Of a stretch of 11,915 nt of DNA, positions 6,017 to 11,915 are shown piece by piece. A program made the position numbers and the translations under genes. Source of the DNA: JAYEJW01 sp034716535 (GTDB lineage: Bacteria; Pseudomonadota; Gammaproteobacteria; Chromatiales; Chromatiaceae); assembly GCA_034716535.1 (NCBI GenBank), contig JAYEJW010000266.1, forward strand, positions 1 to 11,915. The letters run 5' to 3'. The first letter of the stretch is position 1; the number at the start of each line of letters is the position of its first letter. The notes under the pieces are model-generated. The model had not been told where the DNA came from, ran no database searches, and saw only the letters and a program-made list of their open reading frames with translations.

Positions 6017-6068
6017 AATTTCAACTTGTTGAAATTGAAGGAACCGGGAAACCGCGCTTTTCCGGCTC
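6017..6068. terminator. Two tandem hairpins between convergent genes, probable terminator region
   Basis: AATTTCAA (6017-6024) and TTGAAATT (6029-6036) form a perfect 8-bp stem around CTTG. Directly after, GAACCGGGAAA (6041-6051) and TTTTCCGGCTC (6058-6068) form an 11-bp stem with one mismatch and one G-T pair around CCGCGC. They lie between two genes that converge (stops at 5920 and 6112). Neither has a long U-run, so simple intrinsic termination is not certain; on the minus strand the second hairpin is followed by a moderately T-rich stretch. Confidence 0.45.
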
Positions 6069-6111
6069 CGTGTTGAAGAAAATGTCACGGATGGCTTTTT
6101 CCAGCTGTCTG

Positions 6112-6678
6112 TCAATCAGTTCCGAGCTCATCCATCTCGAACTGCTGGAATAGCCTCTTCTCAATCCTCTTGAAATCACCTTCGCTCGAGCTCGTCATCA
6201 CCAGGATGGTGTCGCCGGCTTGGTCTCTTTCCCATTTCACATCGCTGTCGAAAGAGTTCTTCAGAATCGGACTCTTCGAATACCGTGACATGAATGTGTT
6301 GATTGCTTTCTTTCTACAAAACCCATTGTCCAACAACTGTTTCCTGGTTTTGTAGATGCTACCGGAATCGATGGGATAGCCTCTTGATCCTGTGAGAGAG
6401 GCCACATAGTCCTCTCCCATTTCCTGCGGTGTGTTGGCACTCGCTTTCGGTGACAGGCTATACATGTCATCAAAATAATGCTTTTCACTCTCCAAAATCA
6501 GGCCTGAATCACTGACTTCCACTCTGAGATACACGTCGTATGGAAGCATCTTCAGGATGGGGCAAATAAACCCATACAATCCGATTGCGTCGCCGACCGT
6601 AGGGTTCCTTTTTAAGCGAAACTTTTTCTCTACCATAATACGGGCTTCTTCTGGGGTGGGCTCGACTTCTTGTTCCAA
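6112..6678 (-). CDS. AT-rich orphan protein of unknown function
   Basis: This product of up to 188 residues is not recognised. It is mixed in charge with many Lys and Ser, has no signal peptide and no motif I can name; one moderately hydrophobic stretch (AIGLYGFICPILKML, about 30-44) is too short and polar at its ends for a sure membrane helix. Codon choice is visibly AT-richer (frequent AAA, ATT, TTT) than in every neighbour, pointing to recent acquisition. The frame opens with TTG at 6678 directly after a TGA; a more ordinary start is the ATG at 6636. Neither has a good ribosome site, so the gene may have lost its true 5' end. Hairpins lie on both sides (6017-6068 and 6719-6747). Confidence 0.6.
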   Translation of the reverse strand: MEQEVEPTPEEARIMVEKKFRLKRNPTVGDAIGLYGFICPILKMLPYDVYLRVEVSDSGLILESEKHYFDDMYSLSPKASANTPQEMGEDYVASLTGSRGYPIDSGSIYKTRKQLLDNGFCRKKAINTFMSRYSKSPILKNSFDSDVKWERDQAGDTILVMTSSSEGDFKRIEKRLFQQFEMDELGTD

Positions 6679-6718
6679 TCAGCGACACTAAGACCATGGA
6701 GTAGAGCGCACAAGTCGA

Positions 6719-6747
6719 CGATGGGTAGTGCGAGGCGATACCCATCG
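6719..6747. repeat. Perfect 9-bp inverted repeat after the MBL-fold gene
   Basis: CGATGGGTA (6719-6727) and TACCCATCG (6739-6747) pair perfectly around an 11-base loop, six bases beyond the stop of the MBL-fold hydrolase gene (minus strand). It could stop transcription or stabilise the mRNA 3' end, but no T-run follows on the minus strand. It also marks the junction with the AT-rich orphan gene. Confidence 0.45.
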
Positions 6748-6752
6748 ATGGC

Positions 6753-7745
6753 CTACTGCTCTGAGAACCCCTCCTGTTCAAGGGACAGGTAGATCCCGTA
6801 CGCGTTGCGCCTATGGGTGGCGTCGAAGGCGGGCAGATCGGCGAACTCCGTCCAGTCCGTCTGCTCATAGGCTTTAGCGAAGGGGACCATCTCGTCCACC
6901 GCCTCGGCCATCTTCTCGCGCGTGTAGCGTAAGTAGCGCAGGGTGGCCCGGACGGCCTCCTGCGGGTCGTCCGCGGCGGGACCGTGGCCCGGGATCAAGG
7001 CGTTCAGGCCCTCCTTATCCAGTCCCTCGAGGATCCGGAGCCAGTGTCGGGTATCGGCACTGCCGGTGAAGGGGATTCGCCCTTCGAAGATGATGTCCCC
7101 CGAGATCAGCACTCGGTCCGGCTCCACCAGCACGGTCAAATCCCCGTCCGAGTGGGCGGCGCCGAGATACGTGATGTGCAGGGTAACGTCCCCCATCTCA
7201 AGCAGGCTGTCTTCTACGAGGACTCGGTCCGGCCGCACCGATCGGGTGTCCTCGTTGACCCAAGGGTAAAGCGAGATGCGACGCTCCTCCAGGCGCTCGT
7301 TGGCGGAGGGAGAGTCGAGGTAGTCCTGGAACCCGCCAGGGGCGATGACGTCCGCCCCAAGATCCTTGAAAACTTGGAGGCCGTAGATGTGATCCGCGTG
7401 GTAGTGGGTGGCGATGACTTCGGCGATGGGTCGGTCCGTGACTTCCCGGAGCAACTGGAGAAAACGTTGTGCCAGGGACGGCGAGCCCAAGGCGTCGACC
7501 ACGACGACGCCGGCGGAGGTGACGATCGCCGCTGCATTGGAGATGAAGCCCTGATTGTCCGTGGCAATCCCCGCCTTTCCCTGGACGTAGTAGACGTGCT
7601 CTGAGACCTGCTCGAGGGTCATGTCCACCGTGGGGGCAGGATATTCGGCGGCGGACAGGGACAGGGGGGTCCAGAACAGAAGGGCGAAGAGCTTGCGCAT
7701 GGTAACGGCCGTTGACTTGCTCGGGACTGGAGTGCGGGCAGCCAT
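6753..7745 (-). CDS. Exported MBL-fold metallo-hydrolase (SoxH-like)
   Basis: This 330-residue zinc hydrolase of the metallo-beta-lactamase fold has the complete ligand set: HYHADH (H114, H116, D118, H119), AAHSDGD (H198), SGD (D217) and GHG (H254). The signature and C-terminal extension resemble the SoxH or quinoprotein-relay type found near thiosulfate-oxidation genes, whose substrate is not established. A signal sequence is visible: basic residues up to R17-K18, then LFALLFWTPLSLSAA with likely cleavage near residues 32-33, so it should act in the periplasm. I chose ATG 7745 because GGAGGT and AAGGG lie just before it; ATG 7700, at the basic part of the signal, would give a shorter, more typical signal peptide and is a fair alternative. 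Longer frames to 8069 have no support. It is divergent from the exported rhodanese gene. Confidence 0.9.
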   Translation of the reverse strand: MAARTPVPSKSTAVTMRKLFALLFWTPLSLSAAEYPAPTVDMTLEQVSEHVYYVQGKAGIATDNQGFISNAAAIVTSAGVVVVDALGSPSLAQRFLQLLREVTDRPIAEVIATHYHADHIYGLQVFKDLGADVIAPGGFQDYLDSPSANERLEERRISLYPWVNEDTRSVRPDRVLVEDSLLEMGDVTLHITYLGAAHSDGDLTVLVEPDRVLISGDIIFEGRIPFTGSADTRHWLRILEGLDKEGLNALIPGHGPAADDPQEAVRATLRYLRYTREKMAEAVDEMVPFAKAYEQTDWTEFADLPAFDATHRRNAYGIYLSLEQEGFSEQ

Positions 7746-7782
7746 TATGCCCTTTTTACCTCCGTCCGGCCGACTTTGAATG

Positions 7783-7815
7783 GGGGTATGATATCGACCC
7801 CTGAGGCTGGCGCAA
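7783..7815 (-). promoter_or_regulatory. Candidate promoter and operator for the MBL-fold gene
   Basis: On the minus strand TTGCGC (7815-7810) and TATCAT (7793-7788) are 16 bases apart, an acceptable sigma-70 pair about 40 bases upstream of the chosen start. The -10 box lies in the loop of an inverted repeat, GGGGT (7783-7787) and ACCCC (7797-7801), a position suited to a repressor. Prediction from sequence only. Confidence 0.35.
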
Positions 7816-7956
7816 CAGCCGCCGGTGGTTTTTTGGCAGAGGGATTGAGCTGCTTGCAGGGTCAGCTGGCGGGCGCTTGGACCTTGAAGTCGCAGCTCAG
7901 CGAACCAACCTGCATTCTTCTTGGGACGATGTCCCGATCTCATCAACGGTACTGCC

Positions 7957-8868
7957 ATGAGCAACCTGACCAGGCTTGTTTTCTTTCTCTTTCTGCTCGC
8001 CCCAACGCTCGGATTCGCCGGCGCTCCGCCCTTGGTGGATGCAACTTGGATGAAGGCGAACCTGAACACCCCGGATTTGGTGGTCCTGGATATTCAAGAG
8101 CCGAAAGATTACCGGCGTTTTCATGTCCCCGGGGCCGTCAACGCCCCTTACGGAAGCTGGCGCACGAGCGATAAGGGCGTGCCGGTGGGAATGTTGCCAA
8201 CGACTGAGCGCCTGGAGGCCCTGATCGGGGGGTTGGGTATCGACAACGGCAAGACCGTCGTTGTGGTCTCAACCGGCCGTGGGGCCGGGGATCTGGCCGC
8301 CGCTGCGCGGGTGTTCTGGACCTTCAAAGTGCTCGGACACGAGGCGGTCTCCGTGCTCGACGGCGGACTGGTGTCTTATGCTCAAGGCCGCAATCCGCTG
8401 GAATCCCCTGTCAATCGTCCGGAGCCAACAAAGTATGTCGCTCGTCCTGACCCTGAGTTGATGTTGAATATAGAGGGGGCGAAAGCGCTCCTCGCGAACC
8501 AGGGCGGTTTCGTGGATGCGCGTTCCGCCGGCGAGTTTGTGGGACTCTACCGTGGCGGTAAGGAAGAGAGGCCCGGTACCATTCCCGGTTCCAAGAATCT
8601 GCCCTATGACTGGGTCACGGAGGACGGATCCGGGAAGCTGCGTGACGCTGGAGCCTTGGAGGCCCTGTTCGCCGCTCGGGGTATTGCCCACGAAGGAGAA
8701 CAGGTTCATTTCTGTCACTCGGGCAACCGGGCCGCCCTGACCTGGTTTGCTGCTTACGCGGTATTGGGGAACAAGCAGGCACGTCTCTACGATGGCTCGA
8801 TGATGGAGTGGGCGCGTCAGGAGGACCTGCCCGTGGAGCAGCAGATCAAGCTGTGCGATGCCTGTTGA
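7957..8868 (+). CDS. Exported tandem-domain rhodanese (sulfurtransferase) with C-terminal CxxC
   Basis: This 303-residue protein begins with a clear signal peptide (MSNLTRLVFFLFLLAPTLGF, cleavage near AG-A at 22-23), so it acts in the periplasm. Two rhodanese domains follow. The first (about 25-150) has the usual LVVLDIQEP, FHVPGAVNAPY and SVLDGG elements, but the active-site Cys position reads VSTGRGAG, so it is non-catalytic, as in other tandem rhodaneses. The second (about 165-295) has FVDARSAGEF, GTIPGSKNLPY and the loop CHSGNR with catalytic C253, which would carry a persulfide. The last four residues are C-D-A-C. ATG 7957 is chosen because it starts the signal peptide; the ribosome site is weak. 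It is divergent from the MBL-fold hydrolase, suggesting joint work on a periplasmic sulfur compound; that link is inference. Confidence 0.92.
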   Translation: MSNLTRLVFFLFLLAPTLGFAGAPPLVDATWMKANLNTPDLVVLDIQEPKDYRRFHVPGAVNAPYGSWRTSDKGVPVGMLPTTERLEALIGGLGIDNGKTVVVVSTGRGAGDLAAAARVFWTFKVLGHEAVSVLDGGLVSYAQGRNPLESPVNRPEPTKYVARPDPELMLNIEGAKALLANQGGFVDARSAGEFVGLYRGGKEERPGTIPGSKNLPYDWVTEDGSGKLRDAGALEALFAARGIAHEGEQVHFCHSGNRAALTWFAAYAVLGNKQARLYDGSMMEWARQEDLPVEQQIKLCDAC

Positions 8869-9005
8869 GGACCTGACGATGGCGCAGGGTGACGCCCCGG
8901 GATCGGAAACCCGTGCCTGGAGCAACGGAAGCGCAGAGCAGTGGAGAGGAGTTGCGGGAGCTGGGCCCCGGGAAGGAGGTTGCCGTCATCTCCCCGGCCG
9001 GTTTG

Positions 9006-9059
9006 TGCTAGGCTCGATTCTGTGTGACGTCGCAATTAATCTGCGCCGATGAGGGCGCA
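9006..9059 (+). promoter_or_regulatory. Possible extended -10 promoter and leader hairpin before the small membrane protein
   Basis: TGCTAGGCT (9006-9014) has the form of an extended -10 element (TGn plus TAGGCT), but no -35 hexamer is well placed. Downstream, TGCGCC (9042-9047) and GGCGCA (9054-9059) form a 6-bp stem ending six bases before the ribosome site of the gene at 9079, so it could affect translation. Low confidence. Confidence 0.25.
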
Positions 9060-9078
9060 TAGGTTAGGAGGATGTGCA

Positions 9079-9333
9079 ATGCCTTCAAGACTCCTGGTAC
9101 TCGGTTGCAAGACCATGCGCGAGGGTGTGACCGTGTCGGGTGCTTTTCTTATCGGTGCGATTGCCCTGTTTCTGGCGGCGCGCTACGTGGTGCCGGATGT
9201 CTTCAATCTCCAGCATCTTGTGCTCTTCTTCGCCCTCGTGTTGATCGTGCTCGCACCGATCGTTTTGATCTCCACCTTCCTGCTCTCCGTGCTGCCCGGT
9301 GCACGGGAAAAACTCGATAAGTGCGAACACTGA
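9079..9333 (+). CDS. Small two-helix membrane protein, function unknown
   Basis: This 84-residue protein has two hydrophobic helices, about 18-38 (VSGAFLIGAIALFLAARYVV) and about 47-72 (starting LVLFFALVLIVLAPIVL), separated by a short PDVFNLQH loop and followed by a charged tail (GAREKLDKCEH). The start is fixed by TAGGAGGA seven bases before the ATG. The basic N-terminus (R4, K11, R14) and the hairpin layout suggest both ends are in the cytoplasm. I do not recognise the family. It follows the rhodanese gene after 210 bases that contain a possible promoter, so it may be a separate unit. It converges with the purine operon end (stop at 9376). Confidence 0.8.
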   Translation: MPSRLLVLGCKTMREGVTVSGAFLIGAIALFLAARYVVPDVFNLQHLVLFFALVLIVLAPIVLISTFLLSVLPGAREKLDKCEH

Positions 9334-9375
9334 TCGAGGTCTCCTGACGTCGGGTGTCGGTGTGCCGCTCCGGTA

Positions 9376-9600
9376 TCAGGATCTCCCGTCGGTGCCGGGT
9401 CCTATCGCCGGATGCTCGGAACACAGGGGCAGATTCTCGCGGATAAGATGCTCGAAGGTCCGTACCAGCAACGCCTCGCGTGCGGACCCTGTCGGCGTAA
9501 GTTCGCGCACGCGCTTTTGATAGTAACGGATGCGCTCACAAGGCGTCATGGATCGGTAGTCGCGCACAGGCGCCTCCAAGGGGGTGGTCCGAATCAGCAT
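9376..9600 (-). CDS. Small basic protein at the end of the pur operon
   Basis: The likely product is 74 residues from ATG 9600. It has a compact helical look: DYRSMTPCERIRYYQKRVREL, then GSAREALLVRTFEHLIREN, with alternating basic, acidic and hydrophobic residues typical of a real protein. No known domain is recognised, and there is one cysteine. The start is uncertain: no strong ribosome site precedes ATG 9600, and an in-frame GTG overlapping the 3' end of the DUF3108 gene (near 9648) would give coupled translation and 16 extra residues. The same strand and tight packing behind purN and DUF3108 suggest it is the last gene of that operon. It could be a chance frame, but the opposite-strand frames here look worse. 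Confidence 0.55.
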   Translation of the reverse strand: MLIRTTPLEAPVRDYRSMTPCERIRYYQKRVRELTPTGSAREALLVRTFEHLIRENLPLCSEHPAIGPGTDGRS

Positions 9601-9640
9601 GAGATGGCTGCAATCCGCCGTGCGCTCTCCGAGAAGCCCT

Positions 9641-10402
9641 TCAGTCACCGGTCGCCATGGTCTCCCCCGCGTCAATGTCTTCGGTCGCGGTCAGCTCCAT
9701 CCGGAACAGGGCTCCGTCCTCTTCCCGCTCAACCAGAACCGGCAGATAGCGCAGCTTCGCGGCGAGCCAGATACGGTAGTCGGTCGGGCCCTCCTGTTTC
9801 GACCGCGTAACCTCGATGCTCTCCCAGGCTCGGTCGGAAATGGTGACTTGCTGCGGTCCTGCCACCCGGTAACGGTAGCTCTTGAGCTTGCCGCCGTCCG
9901 CCACCGGGTAGGTCAGATCCTGCGATCCCGCCGCCAGGTCCTGACGGAGCGCGAGAAGGACCGTCAGTTTGTCAAGCGTCCCGGCGGGTACTTCCATGGA
10001 CCAGGGCTGCTCGCTGCTCGCCATCTCGGCCCGTCCCTTCTCCCAATCGAAGGTCACCGTCAGCTCTCGACGATCGGCATTGTCGCGGCGGAACCGATAG
10101 CGGTCCGGGCGGAATTGTCCGTTGACGACCTTTCCGGCGCTCTGCTCGCTCATGTGCGCACCGGGGGCGATATCCAGCGCCATGTTCACAAGCTCCAGCG
10201 CCTTGTGGGGCCGCGTGCTGGAGCGGTAGTGATAACCGCCGTTCGCTGCGCGCTCGAGCTCCATGACCATGGTGGCGAATGGGAGACCGTCGCGGGTGAG
10301 CAGATACTCGGCCCGATGGGCCGGCAAGGGTTCGGGATGGGCGACGGCGCTGCAAAGCCAGGATACGAGTAGCAGGATCCAGAGTCTGCGGCGCTTCGAC
10401 AT
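9641..10402 (-). CDS. Exported DUF3108 protein
   Basis: This 253-residue protein has a clear signal peptide (MSKRRRLWILLLVSWLCSAVA, cleavage near 21) and then a beta-rich domain of the DUF3108 type: LPAHRAEYLLTRDGLPFATMVMELE, a GGYHYRSSTRP strand, YRFRRDNADRRELTVTFDW and a late YRIWLAAKLRYLPVLVE. Members are periplasmic or outer-membrane associated in Proteobacteria; their function is not established. In gammaproteobacteria the gene often follows purN, as here, where only six bases separate it from the purN stop. The ATG is preceded by a weak GAG-containing site, so translation may depend on purN. The tie to purine synthesis appears to be genomic position only. Confidence 0.85.
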   Translation of the reverse strand: MSKRRRLWILLLVSWLCSAVAHPEPLPAHRAEYLLTRDGLPFATMVMELERAANGGYHYRSSTRPHKALELVNMALDIAPGAHMSEQSAGKVVNGQFRPDRYRFRRDNADRRELTVTFDWEKGRAEMASSEQPWSMEVPAGTLDKLTVLLALRQDLAAGSQDLTYPVADGGKLKSYRYRVAGPQQVTISDRAWESIEVTRSKQEGPTDYRIWLAAKLRYLPVLVEREEDGALFRMELTATEDIDAGETMATGD

Positions 10403-10408
10403 TGCGTC

Positions 10409-11083
10409 TCAGCCGACCTCTTCAGACGCGAGCCGTTCCAGGGCGAGGGGCTTAGAGAGCACCCACCCGTCGAGGCGCGGTCTGCAGTCCTCCCCAAGGC
10501 GCAACCGGCCTTCGGCAAACCAGCGCACCACCTGGGGGTAGATCCGGTGTTCCTGCTCCAGCACCCGCGCCGCGAGCCGATCCGGATCGTCCCCGGGGTC
10601 CACCGGCACCCGCGCCTGCAATACCAAGGGCCCGCCGTCCAACTCCTCAGTGACGAAATGAACACTGGCCCCATGGACGGTCTCGCCCGCCTCCAGCGCT
10701 CGCTCGTGGGTATGCAGCCCCCGGAACTTCGGGAGGAGGGAGGGGTGGATGTTGAACATGCGGCCCCGATAGCGGGTAACGAATGCGGGCGTCAGGATGC
10801 GCATGAAGCCGGCTAGCACGATCAGTCCGGGCTCGAACCTATCGATCAGCGTGGCAAGCGCCTGGTCGTACTCCTCACGGGTCGCGAAATCCCTGTGACT
10901 GAGGACCCTGGCGTCGATACCGGCGCGGCGGGCCCGTTCCAGGCCGAAGGCATCCGCTTCGTTGCTGATGACGGCCCGAATGACGATGGGGAGGTCCGTC
11001 TGTGCGCCGTCGATGAGAGCCTGCAGATTGCTGCCGCTGCCGGAGATGAGCACGACGACCGGCAGGGGAGTCGCGGTTGTCAC
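10409..11083 (-). CDS. purN: Phosphoribosylglycinamide formyltransferase PurN
   Basis: This 224-residue enzyme transfers a formyl group from 10-formyltetrahydrofolate to glycinamide ribonucleotide in de novo purine synthesis. Visible motifs are the phosphate loop ISGSGSNLQALI (13-24), the catalytic NIHPSLLPKFRG (N111, H113) and the ELDGGP segment with catalytic D149. Length matches the family (about 200-220). The start is GTG 11083, which overlaps the purM stop as GTGA, so the two are translationally coupled; an ATG closer than this would cut into the first beta strand (VVVLISGSGS). The gene is complete, with all catalytic residues present. DUF3108 follows after six bases. Confidence 0.97.
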   Translation of the reverse strand: MTTATPLPVVVLISGSGSNLQALIDGAQTDLPIVIRAVISNEADAFGLERARRAGIDARVLSHRDFATREEYDQALATLIDRFEPGLIVLAGFMRILTPAFVTRYRGRMFNIHPSLLPKFRGLHTHERALEAGETVHGASVHFVTEELDGGPLVLQARVPVDPGDDPDRLAARVLEQEHRIYPQVVRWFAEGRLRLGEDCRPRLDGWVLSKPLALERLASEEVG

Positions 11084-11915
11084 CCGGCATCACGCTCGGA
11101 GAAGCGCACCGCCGGTCCGCCCGACGCCGCCTCGACGCGGCCGATGGGCCAGACTTTCTCGCCGGAACCGGCGAGCAGCTCGCTGGCCCGTCCTGCGTCC
11201 TCTGCGGCGACGCAAACGATCATGCCGACGCCGCAGTTGAAGGTGCGCAGCATCTCTGGCTCCACCACTCCGCCCTGGGTCTGCAGCCAGTCGAACACCG
11301 CCGGGCGCTGCCAGGATGCAAGATCGATCACCGCACGGGTCCCTTGCGGCAGCACACGGGGCAGGTTCTCGGTCAGCCCGCCGCCGGTGATGTGTGCCAT
11401 GGCGTGGATCTCGAGCTCCTTCATCAATGCCAGCACGGGCTTGACGTAGATCCGGGTCGGGGCGAGCAGCCGCTCCCCCAGGGGCACGCCGTCCAGGCGC
11501 TCCTTGAGGTCCGCACCACTAACATCCAGGATCTTGCGCACCAGGGAGTAGCCATTGGAGTGGGGCCCGGAGGAGGCCAGCCCGATGAGGATGTCGCCGG
11601 GTTGCACACGCTCGGAAGTCAGGAGCGCGTCCTTCTCTGCGATGCCCACGCAGAATCCGGCGAGGTCGTAGTCACCATCCGCGTACATCCCAGGCATTTC
11701 CGCGGTCTCCCCGCCGCTCAAGGCGCAGCCGGCCAGCTCACAGCCTTTGGCGATTCCCGTCACCACCGAGCTCGCGACCTCTAGGTCGAGACGGCCCGTG
11801 GCGTAGTAGTCGAGGAAGAACAGGGGCTCGGCGCCGGCGACGAGGATATCGTTGGCACACATGGCCACCAGGTCGATGCCCACGGTCTCGTGCCGGCCGA
11901 GCTCCAGAGCCAGCT
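11080..11915 (-). CDS. purM: Phosphoribosylformylglycinamidine cyclo-ligase PurM (5' end outside the window)
   Basis: PurM closes the imidazole ring of AIR using ATP. The 277 residues seen are the C-terminal four fifths of a protein of about 345 residues; the true start lies beyond 11915. The frame remains open to the edge, beginning LALELGRHETVGIDLVAMC, as expected for the region after the N-terminal loop. Motifs: CANDILVAGAEPLFFLDYY, GCALSGGETAEMPGMY and HITGGGLTENLPRVLP, all usual for PurM. The stop overlaps the purN start. A GTG at 11883 could be mistaken for a start but lies inside the conserved domain. Confidence 0.97.
   Translation of the reverse strand, partial: LALELGRHETVGIDLVAMCANDILVAGAEPLFFLDYYATGRLDLEVASSVVTGIAKGCELAGCALSGGETAEMPGMYADGDYDLAGFCVGIAEKDALLTSERVQPGDILIGLASSGPHSNGYSLVRKILDVSGADLKERLDGVPLGERLLAPTRIYVKPVLALMKELEIHAMAHITGGGLTENLPRVLPQGTRAVIDLASWQRPAVFDWLQTQGGVVEPEMLRTFNCGVGMIVCVAAEDAGRASELLAGSGEKVWPIGRVEAASGGPAVRFSERDAG

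Noticed and set aside
7746..8069. N-terminal extension of the MBL-fold gene to 8069
   Set aside because: It would run through the divergent rhodanese start and place the signal peptide in mid-protein; ATG 7745 has a ribosome site just upstream.

Overview
The window comes from a GC-rich gammaproteobacterial chromosome. The best evidence is the purM-purN-DUF3108 order at the right edge, in the usual gammaproteobacterial arrangement. A sulfur-oxidising relative (Chromatiales or Ectothiorhodospiraceae type) is suggested, not proven, by the secreted SoxH-like metallo-hydrolase divergent from a secreted tandem rhodanese. No rRNA, tRNA or CRISPR array was recognised.

Region 1 (1 to about 4080) is mobile DNA. 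The left edge holds only the first 20 or so codons of an IS1634-type transposase running out of the window. Next to it is an IS21-type transposon with four genes on the minus strand: a small Cys4 zinc-binding protein, a ParB-like DNA-binding protein, the DDE transposase IstA and the AAA+ helper IstB. The last three overlap (11 nt and 1 nt) and must be co-translated, so the ParB-like protein belongs to the transposon. Candidate ends are a 9-bp inverted repeat (160-168 and 4073-4081) with similar inner boxes. Three direct repeats of a TTGCAA-containing motif lie in and just after the zinc-protein gene.

Region 2 (about 4080 to 6750) is a patchwork. It has a 5'-truncated YceI-family gene, an intact calcineurin-type metallophosphoesterase divergent from an uncharacterised acidic protein, and an AT-richer orphan gene flanked by strong hairpins.

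Region 3 (6750 to 9340) holds the divergent secreted pair: an MBL-fold hydrolase and a two-domain rhodanese ending in CxxC. They share a control region with an inverted repeat on a possible promoter. A small two-helix membrane protein follows.

Region 4 (9370 to 11915) is core metabolism on the minus strand: purM (cut by the window end), purN, an exported DUF3108 protein and a small basic protein. PurM and PurN catalyse two steps of IMP synthesis. The four genes are packed with overlaps or gaps of a few bases and look like one operon.
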